Assembly: GCA_958295665.1 (NCBI GenBank)
Contig: OY282558.1
Span: forward strand, 351,831,034 to 351,895,033
DNA: 64,000 nt
DNA from: Tipula vernalis
Lineage: Eukaryota; Arthropoda; Insecta; Diptera; Tipulidae
Direction of reading: 5' to 3'
Part shown: in pieces, positions 10,491-22,033 of the stretch
Position numbering within the stretch: the first letter of the stretch is position 1
Layout: each line of letters opens with the position of its first letter
The notes under the pieces: model-generated
What the model saw: only the letters and a program-made list of their open reading frames with translations
Told to the model about the DNA's origin: nothing
Databases searched by the model: none
Translations under genes and position numbers: made by a program

Positions 10491-12403
10491 AATTTAATTT
10501 TGTTTATTTATTTTGATTTTGTGTGTAGTTAAAATTAAAATTAATTAGTCAAAATTAAACAGTTAATTTAATATATTCAAAATAATAATAATAAAAGTGA
10601 GTGATTTTGGTTTAGTGCGTTATTTTTTGTTGTAAGCGCGGTAAAAAGTTCGCATAAATTGATTAATATTAATATCGCGTGTGATTGTGTAGTGAATAGT
10701 GTTATGTAGTGGAAGTGAATAAATATTTAGTTGATGAGGAAAAACTTCAATAAAGGCCATATGTGTTCACCAAAAAATAACGGTACTATCCAGATATCGT
10801 TAGAGGTATTTTCATACCACATGTACAGGTCTATACATATGCATAAGTATATGTGGTATGAATTTGTAAAAAAAATATTGTTTGGTTTCTTTTTATTTTA
10901 TTATATGATTTGCTATGGTAAGGGTTGTGTAATTGTGTTGTGTATAGTCAGAGCCGACGGCTGTATTTGTATATATATTATATACACAAATCTGTTTTTG
11001 TTTGGTGTTGTTTAAATATTAGAAGAAAAAACAATACGTAGCCAGGTGTAGAGTACATTTTTTGATTGAGGATTTGTGTGGGAGAGTGAGCTGGACGCCG
11101 TGTGGACATTTTGTTGGTTTTGGCAAACCACAAGTGTATTGTGTTTTGTGTCTATACAGAACAAATTGATTTGTGTTCGATTTAAATGAGATTTTTATAC
11201 TTCGTATACCTAAGTACGTTTGAATTGAATTCAGAGTCGGCTGTACGCAATACATAACAAATTATTAACAAGGTATTGGTTATGGAAATGCACGAAAAAA
11301 TGGAAACATAACAATAATTTATGTCTTTATATGTTTAAGATGGGAAGGAAAAATGTATATTGCAACAACAAAATTTTTAATTTTCTTGTTTTTCCTATGA
11401 TTGTATTTCGGCTTAGTTGAATTGTTACTATCGGAATTCATATTGTGCCTGTGTGTAGTATTCAAATCAACTGTAATTCTAGGTAGTTGCATGTTGTTTT
11501 GAATTCATGGCGGTGCATGTATATAACAAAATAATTAGATGTGGGCATGGGTTCAAAACAATTTTTATTAGATGAAATGCGTTGATAAATTTATATTTTT
11601 GTTTTATTATATTAAATCGTCAAAAATACAGGAGTTTTTTTGTATGTTCAATATAGTAGTAGTTTGTTCAATCGATTTTATTTGGGACAAGGTTGGTAAA
11701 GTTTTAGATTCCTGGACCAAATTCAATCTGATGAAAAAATCTGAAAAAATTGATTGAAAAGACAAATTTGGTTTCAATTGGTAAAAATAGGAAAATAATA
11801 GTTTTTGATTTATATTTCAGTTATTTAATATAATTTAGTATGGTAACTGTAAGCTGTTAGTATTTTATGTGTTCTTAATTATTTTAAATTACTGTGCAGG
11901 GGGGATTTTAACGGAATAGAGTAATAAGCAATTAATTATTTATTAATTTGATTTTAGAGGTACGTCTGGAATTAGCTAATTAAGTTATAAATTTCGAAAT
12001 TAAACTTATATGGTTGAACTAAAACCATTCAGGCATTTAGACGATTTTGAATTAGAATTTTAGAATTTTTAAAAAATTAAGTAATTAAATTAAATTTTTG
12101 TGTTGGAATTTAATTGATAATTAGGAATGGATTCAATACATTGAAAATTTCAGATGAGTAACCGAGCGCGGCTTCAATGTTTATCTATTATTGTTCATTA
12201 TTCAATTATTTATTATGGGAGTTTTAGAGTTATTAATTATTTATTTTATTATTTTTATCGTCGATTTATTAAATTCAATTTAGTGCGGAAACGTTGAACT
12301 ATTGGTAAGTAATATGTTCAGATTAATTTAAACTATTTTCCAGAGCTACTTAAGCAGAATAAAGTAATAAACAATTAATTATTTAATTTTGATTTTAGAA
12401 TAT
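10491..12403. other. AT-rich DNA with diverged internal repeats, no gene recognised
   Basis: No protein similarity was found. A 39-40 bp segment at 11918-11957 (AGTAATAAGCAATTAATTAT core, then TTTGATTTTAGA) is repeated with few changes at 12361-12399. A 12-bp hairpin lies at 10811-10822/10851-10862 (TTCATACCACAT and its complement). This stretch may be the degraded 5' side of the BEL/Pao element that follows. Confidence 0.45.
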
Positions 12404-12405
12404 TA

Positions 12406-13714
12406 CAGGGTGGCTGACACGAAGTGTTACCAACTTCAGACTGTTATTGCTGTCAAACCAGTGATGACAGAGCGCTCAAATTTACACTAATGACAGTTCA
12501 TTCCATTGTTTACAAGCGTACAGAAGCATATAAGTGGGAAATATTCAGAAAAAAAGTTATCCGCAATGGAATTCAAGCGTAATAGTGTGATTTCTCTATA
12601 TTTGGCTGGAAAATCACAGCCGCAGATTGTTAACCAGTTAAAACATTTGCATGTGAATAAAATGTTTGTGTATCACACCATAAATCGTTATAACGATACT
12701 GGCAGCATTGCAAAACGCCATGGTGGTGGACCGAAACGCACTGCAACATCGCCGTATATGATTCGGAAAGTGAAGGCCAAATTGGTTTGGAATCCGCGCC
12801 GTAGCGGCAGAAAAATGGCTCGTGAGGCGAACATTTCGCTCGAACGGATGCAGCACATATTGAAAGATCATCTTGGACTAAAGGCCTTGAAATTCCATAA
12901 AACGCATGGTCTCACCGATGCTCAAAATAAAAGTTAGAGTGGAAAGAGCAAAGGAGTTGTTACGCTTGCACGAAAATGGCGATTTGCCGAATTTGGTTTT
13001 CTCCGATGAGACACCGTTCGTTCGCAATATGTGAACAAGCAAAACGACCGGATTTACTTGCCCGGCCGTTCTACTAAAAATTTGGACCAACGGATTGCCA
13101 CTCGAAACCAAGCGCCGCCGATGGTGATGGTTTGGGCCGCCGTAACGGCCGATAGCTGTTCACTGCTCGTTTTTTTTGGACCATGGCATCAAGATAAATG
13201 CTCAAATTTATCGGGATCATGTGTTGGAGGAAGCGTTGGAGCCTTGGGCACAAAAACATTTCGGCCGCAGAGCCTGGACATTTCAACAGGACTCGGCGCG
13301 GCGCCGAGTCATAAAGCGCGTCAATCAAGATTGGCTGAGAAACAACGTTCCGCGGTTCATTTCCACTGCCCAATGGCCACCAAATTCACCGGATGCAAAT
13401 CCGCTAGATTTCTCGGTTTGGGGTATTTTGAAGAGCAAGGTTGGGACAAAAAAATACCAAAGTGTCCATCATCTCAAGCAAGCGCTTCGCCGGGAATAGG
13501 CCAAAATACCGCAGAGCCCCTTTTGTGCTGCATGCAATAGCTTTGTCGGCCGTTTGAAGGCCATAATCGCGGCTAAGGGTGGCCAAATCGAAAACTGCTA
13601 ATGCAATTCGAAAATATATTTGTGAACATTTTTTACTTTGATTCAATAAAATTCATCAAAAAATAAAAATTCTGTGGCGTTTTGTTTTGGTAACACTTCG
13701 TGTCAGTCACCCTG
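12406..13714 (+). mobile_element. mariner element of the DD37D (maT-like) type, 1309 bp, TA duplication
   Basis: The first 28 bases (CAGGGTGGCTGACACGAAGT at the start) and the last 28 are inverted copies with a single mismatch, and TA lies outside each end (12404-12405, 13715-13716). One transposase gene fills the interior on the plus strand. Length and structure are those of a complete mariner. It is the best preserved insertion in this part and is younger than the repeat-rich DNA it sits in. Confidence 0.93.
12566..13601 (+). pseudogene. DD37D mariner transposase, several frameshifts
   Basis: ATG at 12566 starts MEFKRNSVISLYLAGKSQPQ, the first helix-turn-helix. NKMFVYHTINRYNDTGSIAK and RRSGRKMAREANISLERMQH form the second DNA-binding part. 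An extra A near 12932 shifts the frame; the next frame has NGDLPNLVFSDETPF (first catalytic Asp). Further slips occur near 13025 and in the T-run near 13170. The next open part (13176-13499) has WTFQQDSA (second Asp) and SPDANPLDFSVWG (third Asp). Allowing for a local 3-base net insertion, 37 residues separate the last two Asp, which defines DD37D. After LKQALRRE a TAG replaces the expected Trp; similarity continues to NSFVGRLKAIIAAKGGQIEN with stop at 13599-13601. All three Asp codons survive although the frame is broken. Confidence 0.92.
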
Positions 13715-13789
13715 TAGTTTAAAAAAAGAAAGAAGATATTTCGTGTTTAAAATTCATAATTTAGAATTAAAATTTGTAATGCATCTTGA

Positions 13790-14160
13790 ATTTCAGGTTA
13801 TTTAGTTAGCGTATAATTTGCTGTCCTTCCATTTATATGCTGAATTGAATTTATTTTATTTAAAGGTGTTAAGGGCTGATTTTAAATAAAGAATTAATGG
13901 TGAAGTAAATTAGGTTTTGGGTTTAACTGAATTTAATGGAATTAAATTAATTTTTATTAAAATTAAATTAAATTAAATTTAGTGAAATTAATTTTTCAGT
14001 GTAATCGAATCATTAATGTCATAATGTTATTGTTGATGACTGATTTGGATGTTGGTATTGTTGTTGGTATTGGTGTTAATGTTCATACTGCTATTTATTA
14101 TTGATATTGGTTAATTAAAATGGTTTTAGTTTAGAAAGCACTTGAGAAACTCGACCAAGA
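13790..14160. repeat. non-coding repeat, left copy flanking the BEL/Pao relic
   Basis: The run AATTTGCTGTCCTT ... AATTTATTTTATTTAAAGG ... GTTTTAGTTTAGAAA with a GAGAAACtcGACC motif occurs again in the same order and orientation at 17950-18120, on the other side of the pol relic. The two could be remains of LTRs or of a larger repeat family; divergence is high. Confidence 0.45.
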
Positions 14161-14364
14161 TGGCACTGGCTGGGTGGTGGTAGTTGATCTAATTATTGTC
14201 AAACTATTAATCTTAATTTATTTGTTGTCATAAAGATTAATCTATAATTTATTTCAGAGGTTTCTCCGATTGATAAGATTTGAATTAAATGCTAAATTAT
14301 GGTTGTTAAAGTTAGTTCAAATAGTTTTGAAGTCGTTAAAAATAAATGTTGATCAAATTGTGTT

Positions 14365-15830
14365 ATGACCTATTACTTTATCGTTGTTCAAAATTCCGGT
14401 GAAATTTTGGGTAATAGCGATGATATGAAGTTTAAATATATCACTGGTAAACAAAACTCTGCTGATTTTGTGTCCAAAGGTGTCATGCCTCAAGATACCT
14501 TCTCCATTTATAGTTGGTATAGTTGGTGGTTTGGTGCTGGGTTTTTAATGAGGAAAGAATCAGAATGGCCTATAAGTCTTATAGAAGCCGAAAACCTTCA
14601 AGAGGTACCAGCAACTAAAATTTGTCGTTATTAGTTACTCATAACGTTGATATTTTCAATATAGAAAGATATGATAGTTTACCAAAACTGAAAAGTGTAG
14701 CCTATTGTGCCTATCTATTGTCATCCTCGTCAGTTTACAAATAAATGTAGAAGAATAAATATTTTTCGCGGAAATAACATAGAAGCAGATGAATTGATAA
14801 CTGCGGTTTGGTCAATCGTACGAATAGTTCTGAATTGTAGTTTTAATAAAGAAATTAACTCAATCATTAATAGTTAATCTTTGCCTGAAGGTAGTAAATT
14901 GATGAGCTTGCCTCCATTTGTCGACATCGAAAAAATGTTAAGAGTTGGAGGCAGATTAAAACTGAGCAGTATGGATTAGGATTACGACCAGAAACATTAG
15001 TTGTTATTACCATAAGACAGTTATTTTACAATTCTTCTAATAAGATACGTTTATTTACAAAATAATCATTCTTGAGTCCTGTTAACGCTGTCAACAATTC
15101 GTCAGCAATTTTGGATAATTAATGGTACAAACACCATCAAGAAAGAAATTCGAAAATATTTCGCTTGTATCAGGTTTAAACCTAAAATGGAAAAACAAGT
15201 TATGAGGGATTATATCAGCTGATAGTAAGGCAGTACCTCTGCAACTACTAGAAGATGGAACATACTCAGAATTTTTTATATGTTTAAAGAGGTTCTTTGG
15301 AAGATGGAAAAGTTAATAAAGGGCAGACGCAAATATTATATGGAAGTTTATTCCACCGAGAGCTCCACATTTCGGGGGTACCTTTTATTCAAGATACATT
15401 TTAAAAAAGTTGTTGGTGATCGGATTTTAACATTAGATACATTTTCGACGTTAAGTATCGTAATAGAAGAGATTCTTAATTCACGTCCTTTATCGCCACT
15501 GTTGTTAGACCCCCATGGTCACTTTCTACTAGGTTGTAAATAAAATTATTGTAGTCGATGTTACTAACGTTAACAGCAATAAATTGTAATATTGGAACTA
15601 AAAATCTCAGATATTACAATACTTCTGGAAAAGGTTTACGAAGGAGTATATGACAGCTCTGCAGGAAAAAACAAAATGGAGGAAAGACTGCAACAATCTA
15701 AAAATCAACGAATCGAAAAGGACGAGTTGGAAAAACAATAGTTGGACCGGATAAAACAAGGGCACCCCAAGGCTGGCAGGATGTTAACAAGGTGTTCAAC
15801 GCATAAAATAGACTACATACAATTTGTGTA
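14365..15830 (+). pseudogene. BEL/Pao LTR-retrotransposon pol relic (RNase H end and integrase)
   Basis: The segment 14365-14634 holds KYITGKQNSADFVSKGVMPQ and WWFGAGFL, matching the end of the BEL/Pao RT-RNase H region (P.KQN.AD..SRG....L....WW.GP.FL). Then, in changing frames, LRVGGRLKLSS (about 14938), FWIINGTNTIKKEIRKYFAC with RFKPKME (about 15110-15190, the integrase N-terminal zinc region), HFKKVVGDRILTLDTFSTLS and EEILNSRPLSPL (15395-15500, end of the integrase core) and HGHFLLG (about 15520). A QYFWKRFTKEYMTALQEKTK segment (15610-15670) is the usual block after the core. Gag, protease and most of RT are missing and stops are frequent. No LTR pair or primer site was identified with confidence. 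Confidence 0.85.
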
Positions 15831-17330
15831 GTTAGTATTAAAAATAAAATTATAGTAGTGGTCGATAGAATTAATAGTAAGTTGCTTCTTAATTAAACTG
15901 AATTGCACCGGTATTCAATATCACAAATACCATTCTACATTTCAAAAATAACCAAATTAATTATTAACATGTTTAATTAAATAGAAGCTAAATAAAACCG
16001 ATAGAAGATGTAATCAAACATAAATAAAAAAAATAAATTAATTAATTTTCAATTCGACCACAAAGAGAATTCCAATCATCCTCCGGGGACCAAAATGTAA
16101 ACCATCATTAAATCGAATTTTCCAATCCCAACCATCGACTAGAGAAATCTAACAACAACAATTATTTTACTTTCCATGTCTAACCCATACTTTCCCATCA
16201 TTCTGAATGCTTACCACAAAATATACCAAATAAGAGGAAAAACATTTTTTTTAAAAAACTTTTAATCTCATCAAAAATTCCAAAAGTAGAAGTAAATATT
16301 ACTTGTACATAGTCTAAAAAAAGTCTTAGCTGTCTATTTTAATAATCTTCTTTTCTATTAATTTTAATATTAATAATAATAATAATAATCGTAATGAATT
16401 TGAATATTATTAGACGCAAATTGGAATTTTTCTTGATAATCGTGCAAAAATCTTTAATAGATAAAACAAAAATTGAATAATCGATAAAAAACACACAAAA
16501 ATTCTTGGTGTTGTTAACTAAGCTTTTTTTTATTTTATTAACATCAATCTATCTTAAAAGATTGTTTTTTATTATAAAAAAAAAAAATTAACTTTACCGT
16601 TTTTAATAATATAAAATTAATTTTTATTTGCACAATTTACACGGAAAAGTTATATAACGTGATTAATGAATAATTATTTTATAGCACGACTTGCATAATA
16701 AATTTATTGTAAATTTTTAACTGCATATAAGCGCGTAGTTGATAAATATAGGGAGCACGATTTTGTTTTATGATAAATGAAAGACTTAATGCAATAAATA
16801 GACATTAATGTTTCGAAAGTTCTTAGCGCTTTCTCAGCCTGCGCTTATTTCTTTATTCTCTGTGAATAATTTTTAAGTTGTACTTAATTTATGTGCTATA
16901 AAAATATATATTTTGTTGTTATTATCATTTTATATAGCATCATTTCGTGATTTGATTAATTGGAGTTTAATGTGTGGATTTGCGAATACGTAGAGTACTT
17001 TTCCACAGTTTATGTTGGATAGATTAAATATTATTATGTTGGTACATATGGCCAGCGATAATTTAATAAAATTATCTTTATCTTAAGTGGATATATAACA
17101 ATTCATTTACTGGCATTTGGAGTCTATTAAAAGTGTCGCTTCCAGAGCTTTAAATAAAAAAATTAATAAACCATTTTACGAAACTGCGGACTGGGTTGTA
17201 AATATGATAAAATGACTCCAGAGATCAAACCAGAATTTATTGATAGAGATAATATTACAACAGTGATGGTTACAACCTGTCTGCATCTGTTTACGTAAAC
17301 ATAAATTATTAATTAATAGTATTAATTAAT
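15831..17330. other. AT-rich stretch, no gene recognised
   Basis: Probably includes the 3' non-coding part of the BEL/Pao relic, but no polypurine tract plus LTR could be defined. Nothing else is recognisable. Confidence 0.4.
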
Positions 17331-19300
17331 TTCTTAATTGAGGAGCATTTCAGTTCGGGCTTAATTCATTAGGAATTAATAATCTGGCTTATAATTAAAA
17401 TTGGTGTAGAAATAACTGAATAATTTGATTTCAATGTTCAGAGATATTAATTATCATATCTATTAACATTTTTAAATAGGTTTCCAGAACATTGTTGTGT
17501 CTTCCTTGGCTTGCTGAAAGGTTGCTTTGAGAATTAGAACTTAATTAAATTTGTTATTGTGCCAGATTTAAAAATTTAAATTTGATAGTTTTAGTGCTTG
17601 AGTGAGGTTATCGGTAAGAGGGATGGGTATTTGGCGGTACTGGATCTTGGCAGAGGGACTCAGATTGGGTATTATTTTAAAAAAAATGTTCAATCCATTT
17701 ATTAGTTTATAATTTGTTCTTAAACTTTGAATTGAAAAGTTTAAATTTAATTTTTGGTTTGGATTTAATTCCAAATTCGGATTTGACTAAATCAGCTCTA
17801 TTTAAGTAAGTAAAGTTTAGAAAAAAAAAATTAATCTCGTAATACTAACTATTAACTATTTAGATGTCTGTAACCCATGCAAGCTTAGAGCTGGTTTTTG
17901 CTGTTATGTTGGAATAACTACGAGTATTGATTATAATCCGTGCCGATTATTTTAAGGCACGTCCGATTTAGTGATTAATTTGCTGTCTTTGCAATTCAAT
18001 TTCCTAAATTAATTTATTTTAAGGGTGTTAGACGAACTAGTGTGTTATTATGTAGTATGTGTAAAATAATCGATTAATTTGTTTTAGTTCAGAAACACCT
18101 GAGAAACCTGACCGGATTTCGGAAACTTCAAACATCCTATGATGCGTAGACTAAAAATTGTGTTGTCTTGTGTTAACTAATTCATCGTACATTAACATTA
18201 CTAACAAAAAGATTTACTGAAATTTAAGTTAAGTTGTAATTTAAGTTGTAATCGGAGTTCGAGACTTTTATTTATTTAACTTAAGTCCTGTTAATGTAGT
18301 AGCAATTATTTAGTAATAATAATTTTAATTTTGGTTCAGATATTCCAGAGGAATCGGATTCACCTTCAAGAAATTTCAAATATACAACGAATATATAGTT
18401 TAGAAATTGTTTTGTCTTGATTTTTTGTCTTCTTAATTTACCAGCACTTCAGCTCGGACTTAGTACTTTAGGAACTAATTATAGTCTTATAATTTTAGTC
18501 TTGGTAACTGATAACATTATAATTATAATTCATTACAGGACAGCGTCCATCACAAATTAAACTTTTATAATCTTAGTGGCAGGTTTGGTAAAACTCTGCA
18601 TAATAGTAGTTTGAGCTAAATTGTAATTCTAAATTGCGATAGTAACCAGTAAGGCGGAAATCATTTGAATAAGTAGCTGACATTGATTATATTTATTTGG
18701 TTAAGTCGCCTCTGAGCCACTGTTTTATAAGCTTTGGAAATGTATTCTTAACGTACGTTTCGATAGAAAAGTTCGTTGTGATTTTTACAAAGGAAAATAT
18801 TTTTTGTTTGGTTGTGTGGGTGTTTCATTTGGATATGTATTCCTGCTCTTTGACATTTGATACGATTTTGAATCGGTTGAAAATGAATAACAAATTTACG
18901 GACGAATATGAAGAAAGTTCAACAAGGTAGTGAATTGCGAACATGTCCATAATTTATTAATTCAAGCTTTATTAGATTATGTTTTTGTATCTTGAGCATT
19001 GCAAAAATAACAACAAACTTTGCGATCGAAACGGACATTTACTGTGTTAATAATTATTGGCTATACTTAGATGTCTGTAATTGGGTCAATTTTTATCATT
19101 ACTGACTAAACCTCTTCCAATCCTCTTTATGTTGTGTGTAACAGAGTATTCGGTGAGGCCCGGCCATCTCCGGTAGGTCTTCCTTAAACCTTTATCGAAC
19201 ACTCCAATCAACCAATCAATGATTGTTCTATTTTTGTCTAAAATAGACAAAACTGAACTGACTAAATCTAAATGGGCTAAAATTGCAGACAAATTTAACG
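17331..19300. repeat. diverged tandem duplication, unit about 1.1-1.2 kb
   Basis: 17331-17404 and 18431-18504 are about three-quarters identical (both start TTCTTAATT and share CAG-TCGG-CTTA and AGGAA-TAATTA boxes), offset 1.10 kb. TTAGATGTCTGTAA occurs at 17860-17873 and 19067-19080, offset 1.21 kb. The TTTATTAG/ATTGTTCT region before the second pair is also loosely similar. Order and orientation are kept, so this is an old head-to-tail duplication with indels. No coding content was recognised. Confidence 0.5.
17950..18120. repeat. non-coding repeat, right copy flanking the BEL/Pao relic
   Basis: AATTTGCTGTCTTT, AATTTATTTTAAGGGTGTTA and GTTTTAGTTCAGAAACACCT appear in the same order as in the copy at 13790-14160. 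Confidence 0.45.
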
Positions 19301-19658
19301 GTCTTTAATCATATAAAGCTCATTCAGATGGTGCATATGAATTCTTAGTTTTGCAATTGTTCATTTAATTTTTGGGTGAATGAATATTCGCCCAACATTT
19401 GGGTAATTTGTTAATTAATTTACTTATTTGATTAGTAAAATTCAAGGACGCCCTTTTTTGAGCGTAAGATCATTCGTAAAAAAGCGTCACTGTACAAAAA
19501 TACTATATACACTGTTACAAAAATGCTGCTAAGCCAATTAGCATAATAAAGTAACATAACTTCTTCGGATAATGCCTACTTCCACCTTCAATCTTTATTA
19601 ACTTCTTTTTCTCCTCCAACTCCAAAAAACAAAAAAATTAAAGTTATCATACCAAACG

Positions 19659-19842
19659 AAAAATGGTCAATTCTTCTACGTACTAACATCATAAAAATAA
19701 GGAATTCCCATTTAAAATAACACTTTAAAACTGATGTTACACGCAAAAACCACTAATTCTTTATAAACTCTGTTTCAAAAATGCATAATTCCTTAAAGAA
19801 GTTGGAATCAAAAATCATCAATTTCTTTAGGGTATGGTTTAG
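19659..19842. repeat. left iteron cluster (about 33 bp unit)
   Basis: Units starting at 19745, 19777 and 19810 are spaced 32-33 bases and share AAAAA-C/T-n-n-TAATTC; two weaker copies lie at 19659 and 19693. Confidence 0.6.
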
Positions 19843-19957
19843 TATAGTTTGTACCTAGTCGATGAAGGTACTTATAACGAGTAAGATTGTTTTAAAAAAT
19901 AAATAAAATAAAGCTAAAGCGAGTTTTTGTATATTTAAAGTGAAGAAAGATTAAAGT

Positions 19958-21780
19958 ATGGATAATTTAGAAAACGCAGTCGAAGTCAGTGAGAGCGGTT
20001 GTAAACAACGGGAAAGAATTGTCGATAAGAGTGGTTGGAAACGGAAACAGGAGAAAATCAAAAGGTACATTTTATTAAATTCTTTTATAAAACTTGGTGT
20101 TTTCATTCAAATTCATTGTGTATTTATATATAGAAGTTGTCAAAAATGCCATAATGCAAACATGCTGGCACAAGACTTAATTGTTCTACTCTAAATGGTA
20201 GGGATGCCATAGAATTTTCCAAATCTTTTTACGGTTCACGAAATAAGACCGAACAGGCAAAGTTTATTCTAATTTGATGCACGATTAAACCACCGGAAAG
20301 GATTAACGAAAAAATGGTTGGATCCAAACTTAACTCGAATATTGTCAATAGAATGCTACGTTCGAAAGATAAACGAAACGATGGTACGGGTTTACCAATA
20401 AGCATTTAATAAAATTTTAAATATAACCAGGTACAGAGTTGTGGGGGTGGGTTAAAGGTTTTTTAAAAATTTAACCCTCCCAGTAGAAGCTCATGTAAGT
20501 GATCGAAATAGTACAAAATATAATGACAGAAAATTGACGGTTAAGTCATTCATAGCGAAATTTAACGTACTGAAAATACATATTGCCGAGCACAAAATGC
20601 TTGTCCTCAGTACCTACTAGGTGATTTATCCGTTAATAAAATGTATCGCAAGTCAGAGAGGCCTAACGAGTTGCATGTTAAATTCAGTCATTTTCGCTGG
20701 ATTTTGAACAGGTGTTTTAATCTTAGTTTTAAAGCACCGTCATCAGACAAATGTTCAAGGTGCGTAATGTATATCGAGCAACTAAAATTGGCAATCAAAC
20801 CCAAACCATGCCATGCGATGGCACTCCCAAAAGTTCCGGACCAAGACAGCATACTATTCAAGGCAACTATATTTGTAAAATTTTGGGGTTTTACAGGGCT
20901 TGGCAAAAAGTGCTTTTTTGAAGAGTGATAGATTGGTATAACTTTTGTAAGTAGATATTTTAAGAGTGATTGTCCTCTTTATTTTTCTGATTTACCAAGT
21001 CGAAAATATTGGCAATGTCATGAACAATTAATATATTTGACTATAAAAAGCCAAAACCAATCAATTAATTACATTTTTTAAATGAGGTTTCTCCTTGGGT
21101 TTTTTTGATGTAGTGAATATAAAATAGATCAGTACGTTCTGGCCAGATACTTAATGTAAAGGGCGATAATTCTATTTTTGTAGTTTGATCTTAGCTCCTG
21201 ATGAGTAGACCAACTTCTCAGTAAGAAACCAAACAACCAACACAGGAACTCAAGAAGGGTTCTCATTTTTGAAGCAAATATTATTTCCTGTTCCCAGGCA
21301 CTCATTCATTTCACCGGATAGGGTATTTGGCAAGCTTGAAAAAAAAGTTAGTGCAAAGGAGCGCTGAAAATGGTGAAATTATACGGCTCGGTTCGGACAC
21401 ATCGCGTCTCGCATCCAGTCAATGACTGTAAAACAGCTACTGCGGCATATTTTAAACCACCGGGCCGGCGGCACTTTCAGTTTAACAAGCCCGAAAGGTT
21501 TATTATTAGTAAATTGTCGAAAGATGTTACATTAGCATGCGGGGAAATTTGGCAGTGACTAAATTTTAGGAAGGGAAAACATATTGGTCAAATAAAACCA
21601 GACCACTTAAATCCCGGAGTTCCTGTATTACAGGTCGGTTCTTCAATCCCACCAAAATGTTCAAAACGACAATAAACTTGCAATAAATATTTCATCAGAA
21701 TGCTGTGCTCATTGTGAAGAAGACTTGGTAGTTTAAACCTTAAAATTAGCGTATTTAATATTTTCCGGTACAAATGAATT
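19958..21780 (+). pseudogene. relic of an uncharacterised insect multicopy protein (possible transposon gene)
   Basis: The segment at 19958 encodes MDNLENAVEVSESGCKQRER and then a GWKRKQEKIKR basic stretch. Around 20580-20640 the frames give ENTYCRAQNACPQYLLGDLS, and the open part 20641-20928 continues with YRKSERPNELHVKFSHFRWI, LNRCFNLSFKAPSSDKCSRC. From memory this equals the SHYCR....YL..LS..KMY....(F)NLSF..P..D.C..C block of proteins present in many copies in insect genomes. Further on, SFISPDRVFGKLEKKV (about 21305) and FKPPGRRHFQFNKPERFI (about 21450) match later blocks of the same family, with GEIW corresponding to the GEV.Y end. Stops and frameshifts separate the blocks. Function is unknown to me; high copy number elsewhere suggests a transposon. 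Confidence 0.6.
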
Positions 21781-21892
21781 TTTTCTTCAGTCTGTTATTA
21801 TTTTTTTATTGAAATTACCTTATTTATTTTTATTTTACTTAAATAATGAAATTGATGTTATCGAAAATTACCATTTTATATTTTATTTTCAA

Positions 21893-21990
21893 TATGCCCT
21901 AATTCCATTATAGTTGGTTTCAAAAATTTCTAATTCCCAAAATTGGATGCAAAAATCAACAATTCCAAAATAATAATTTAAAAAGTAACT
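21893..21990. repeat. right iteron cluster
   Basis: CTAATTCC motifs after AAAAAT runs at 21922 and 21951 (29-base spacing) plus a partial unit before, same orientation as the left cluster. Confidence 0.55.
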
Positions 21991-21997
21991 ATTTCTC

Positions 21998-22033
21998 AAC
22001 TGAATTAATCTACAATTAGGGTTTAATTCAGTT
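21998..22033. repeat. 10-bp hairpin
   Basis: AACTGAATTA (21998-22007) and its complement TAATTCAGTT (22024-22033). It lies just after the right iterons and could mark an element edge. Confidence 0.55.

Larger units (their letters stand above)
19659..21970 (+). mobile_element. putative transposon relic bordered by 30-33 bp direct iterons
   Basis: A gene relic (about 19958-21780) is bordered on the left by five copies and on the right by three copies of a motif AAAAAT-n2-4-TAATTCC followed by a TTGG/TTTC end. Left copies start near 19659, 19693, 19745, 19777 and 19810; right copies lie near 21893 (partial), 21922 and 21951. All are in the same orientation. The longest match between the borders covers 19773-19825 and 21918-21966. 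No terminal inverted repeat was found. The relation of the iterons to transposition is inference. Confidence 0.5.

Noticed and set aside
10811..10862. Hairpin as a MITE
   Set aside because: Only 12-bp arms and no convincing target duplication; listed just as a hairpin.
12638..13646. Minus-strand open frames within the DD37D mariner
   Set aside because: They lie opposite conserved mariner blocks and show no family of their own.
16090..16130. Possible LTR start after a GGGGACC purine stretch
   Set aside because: No second copy of the sequence was found upstream of the BEL/Pao relic and no primer binding site was seen.
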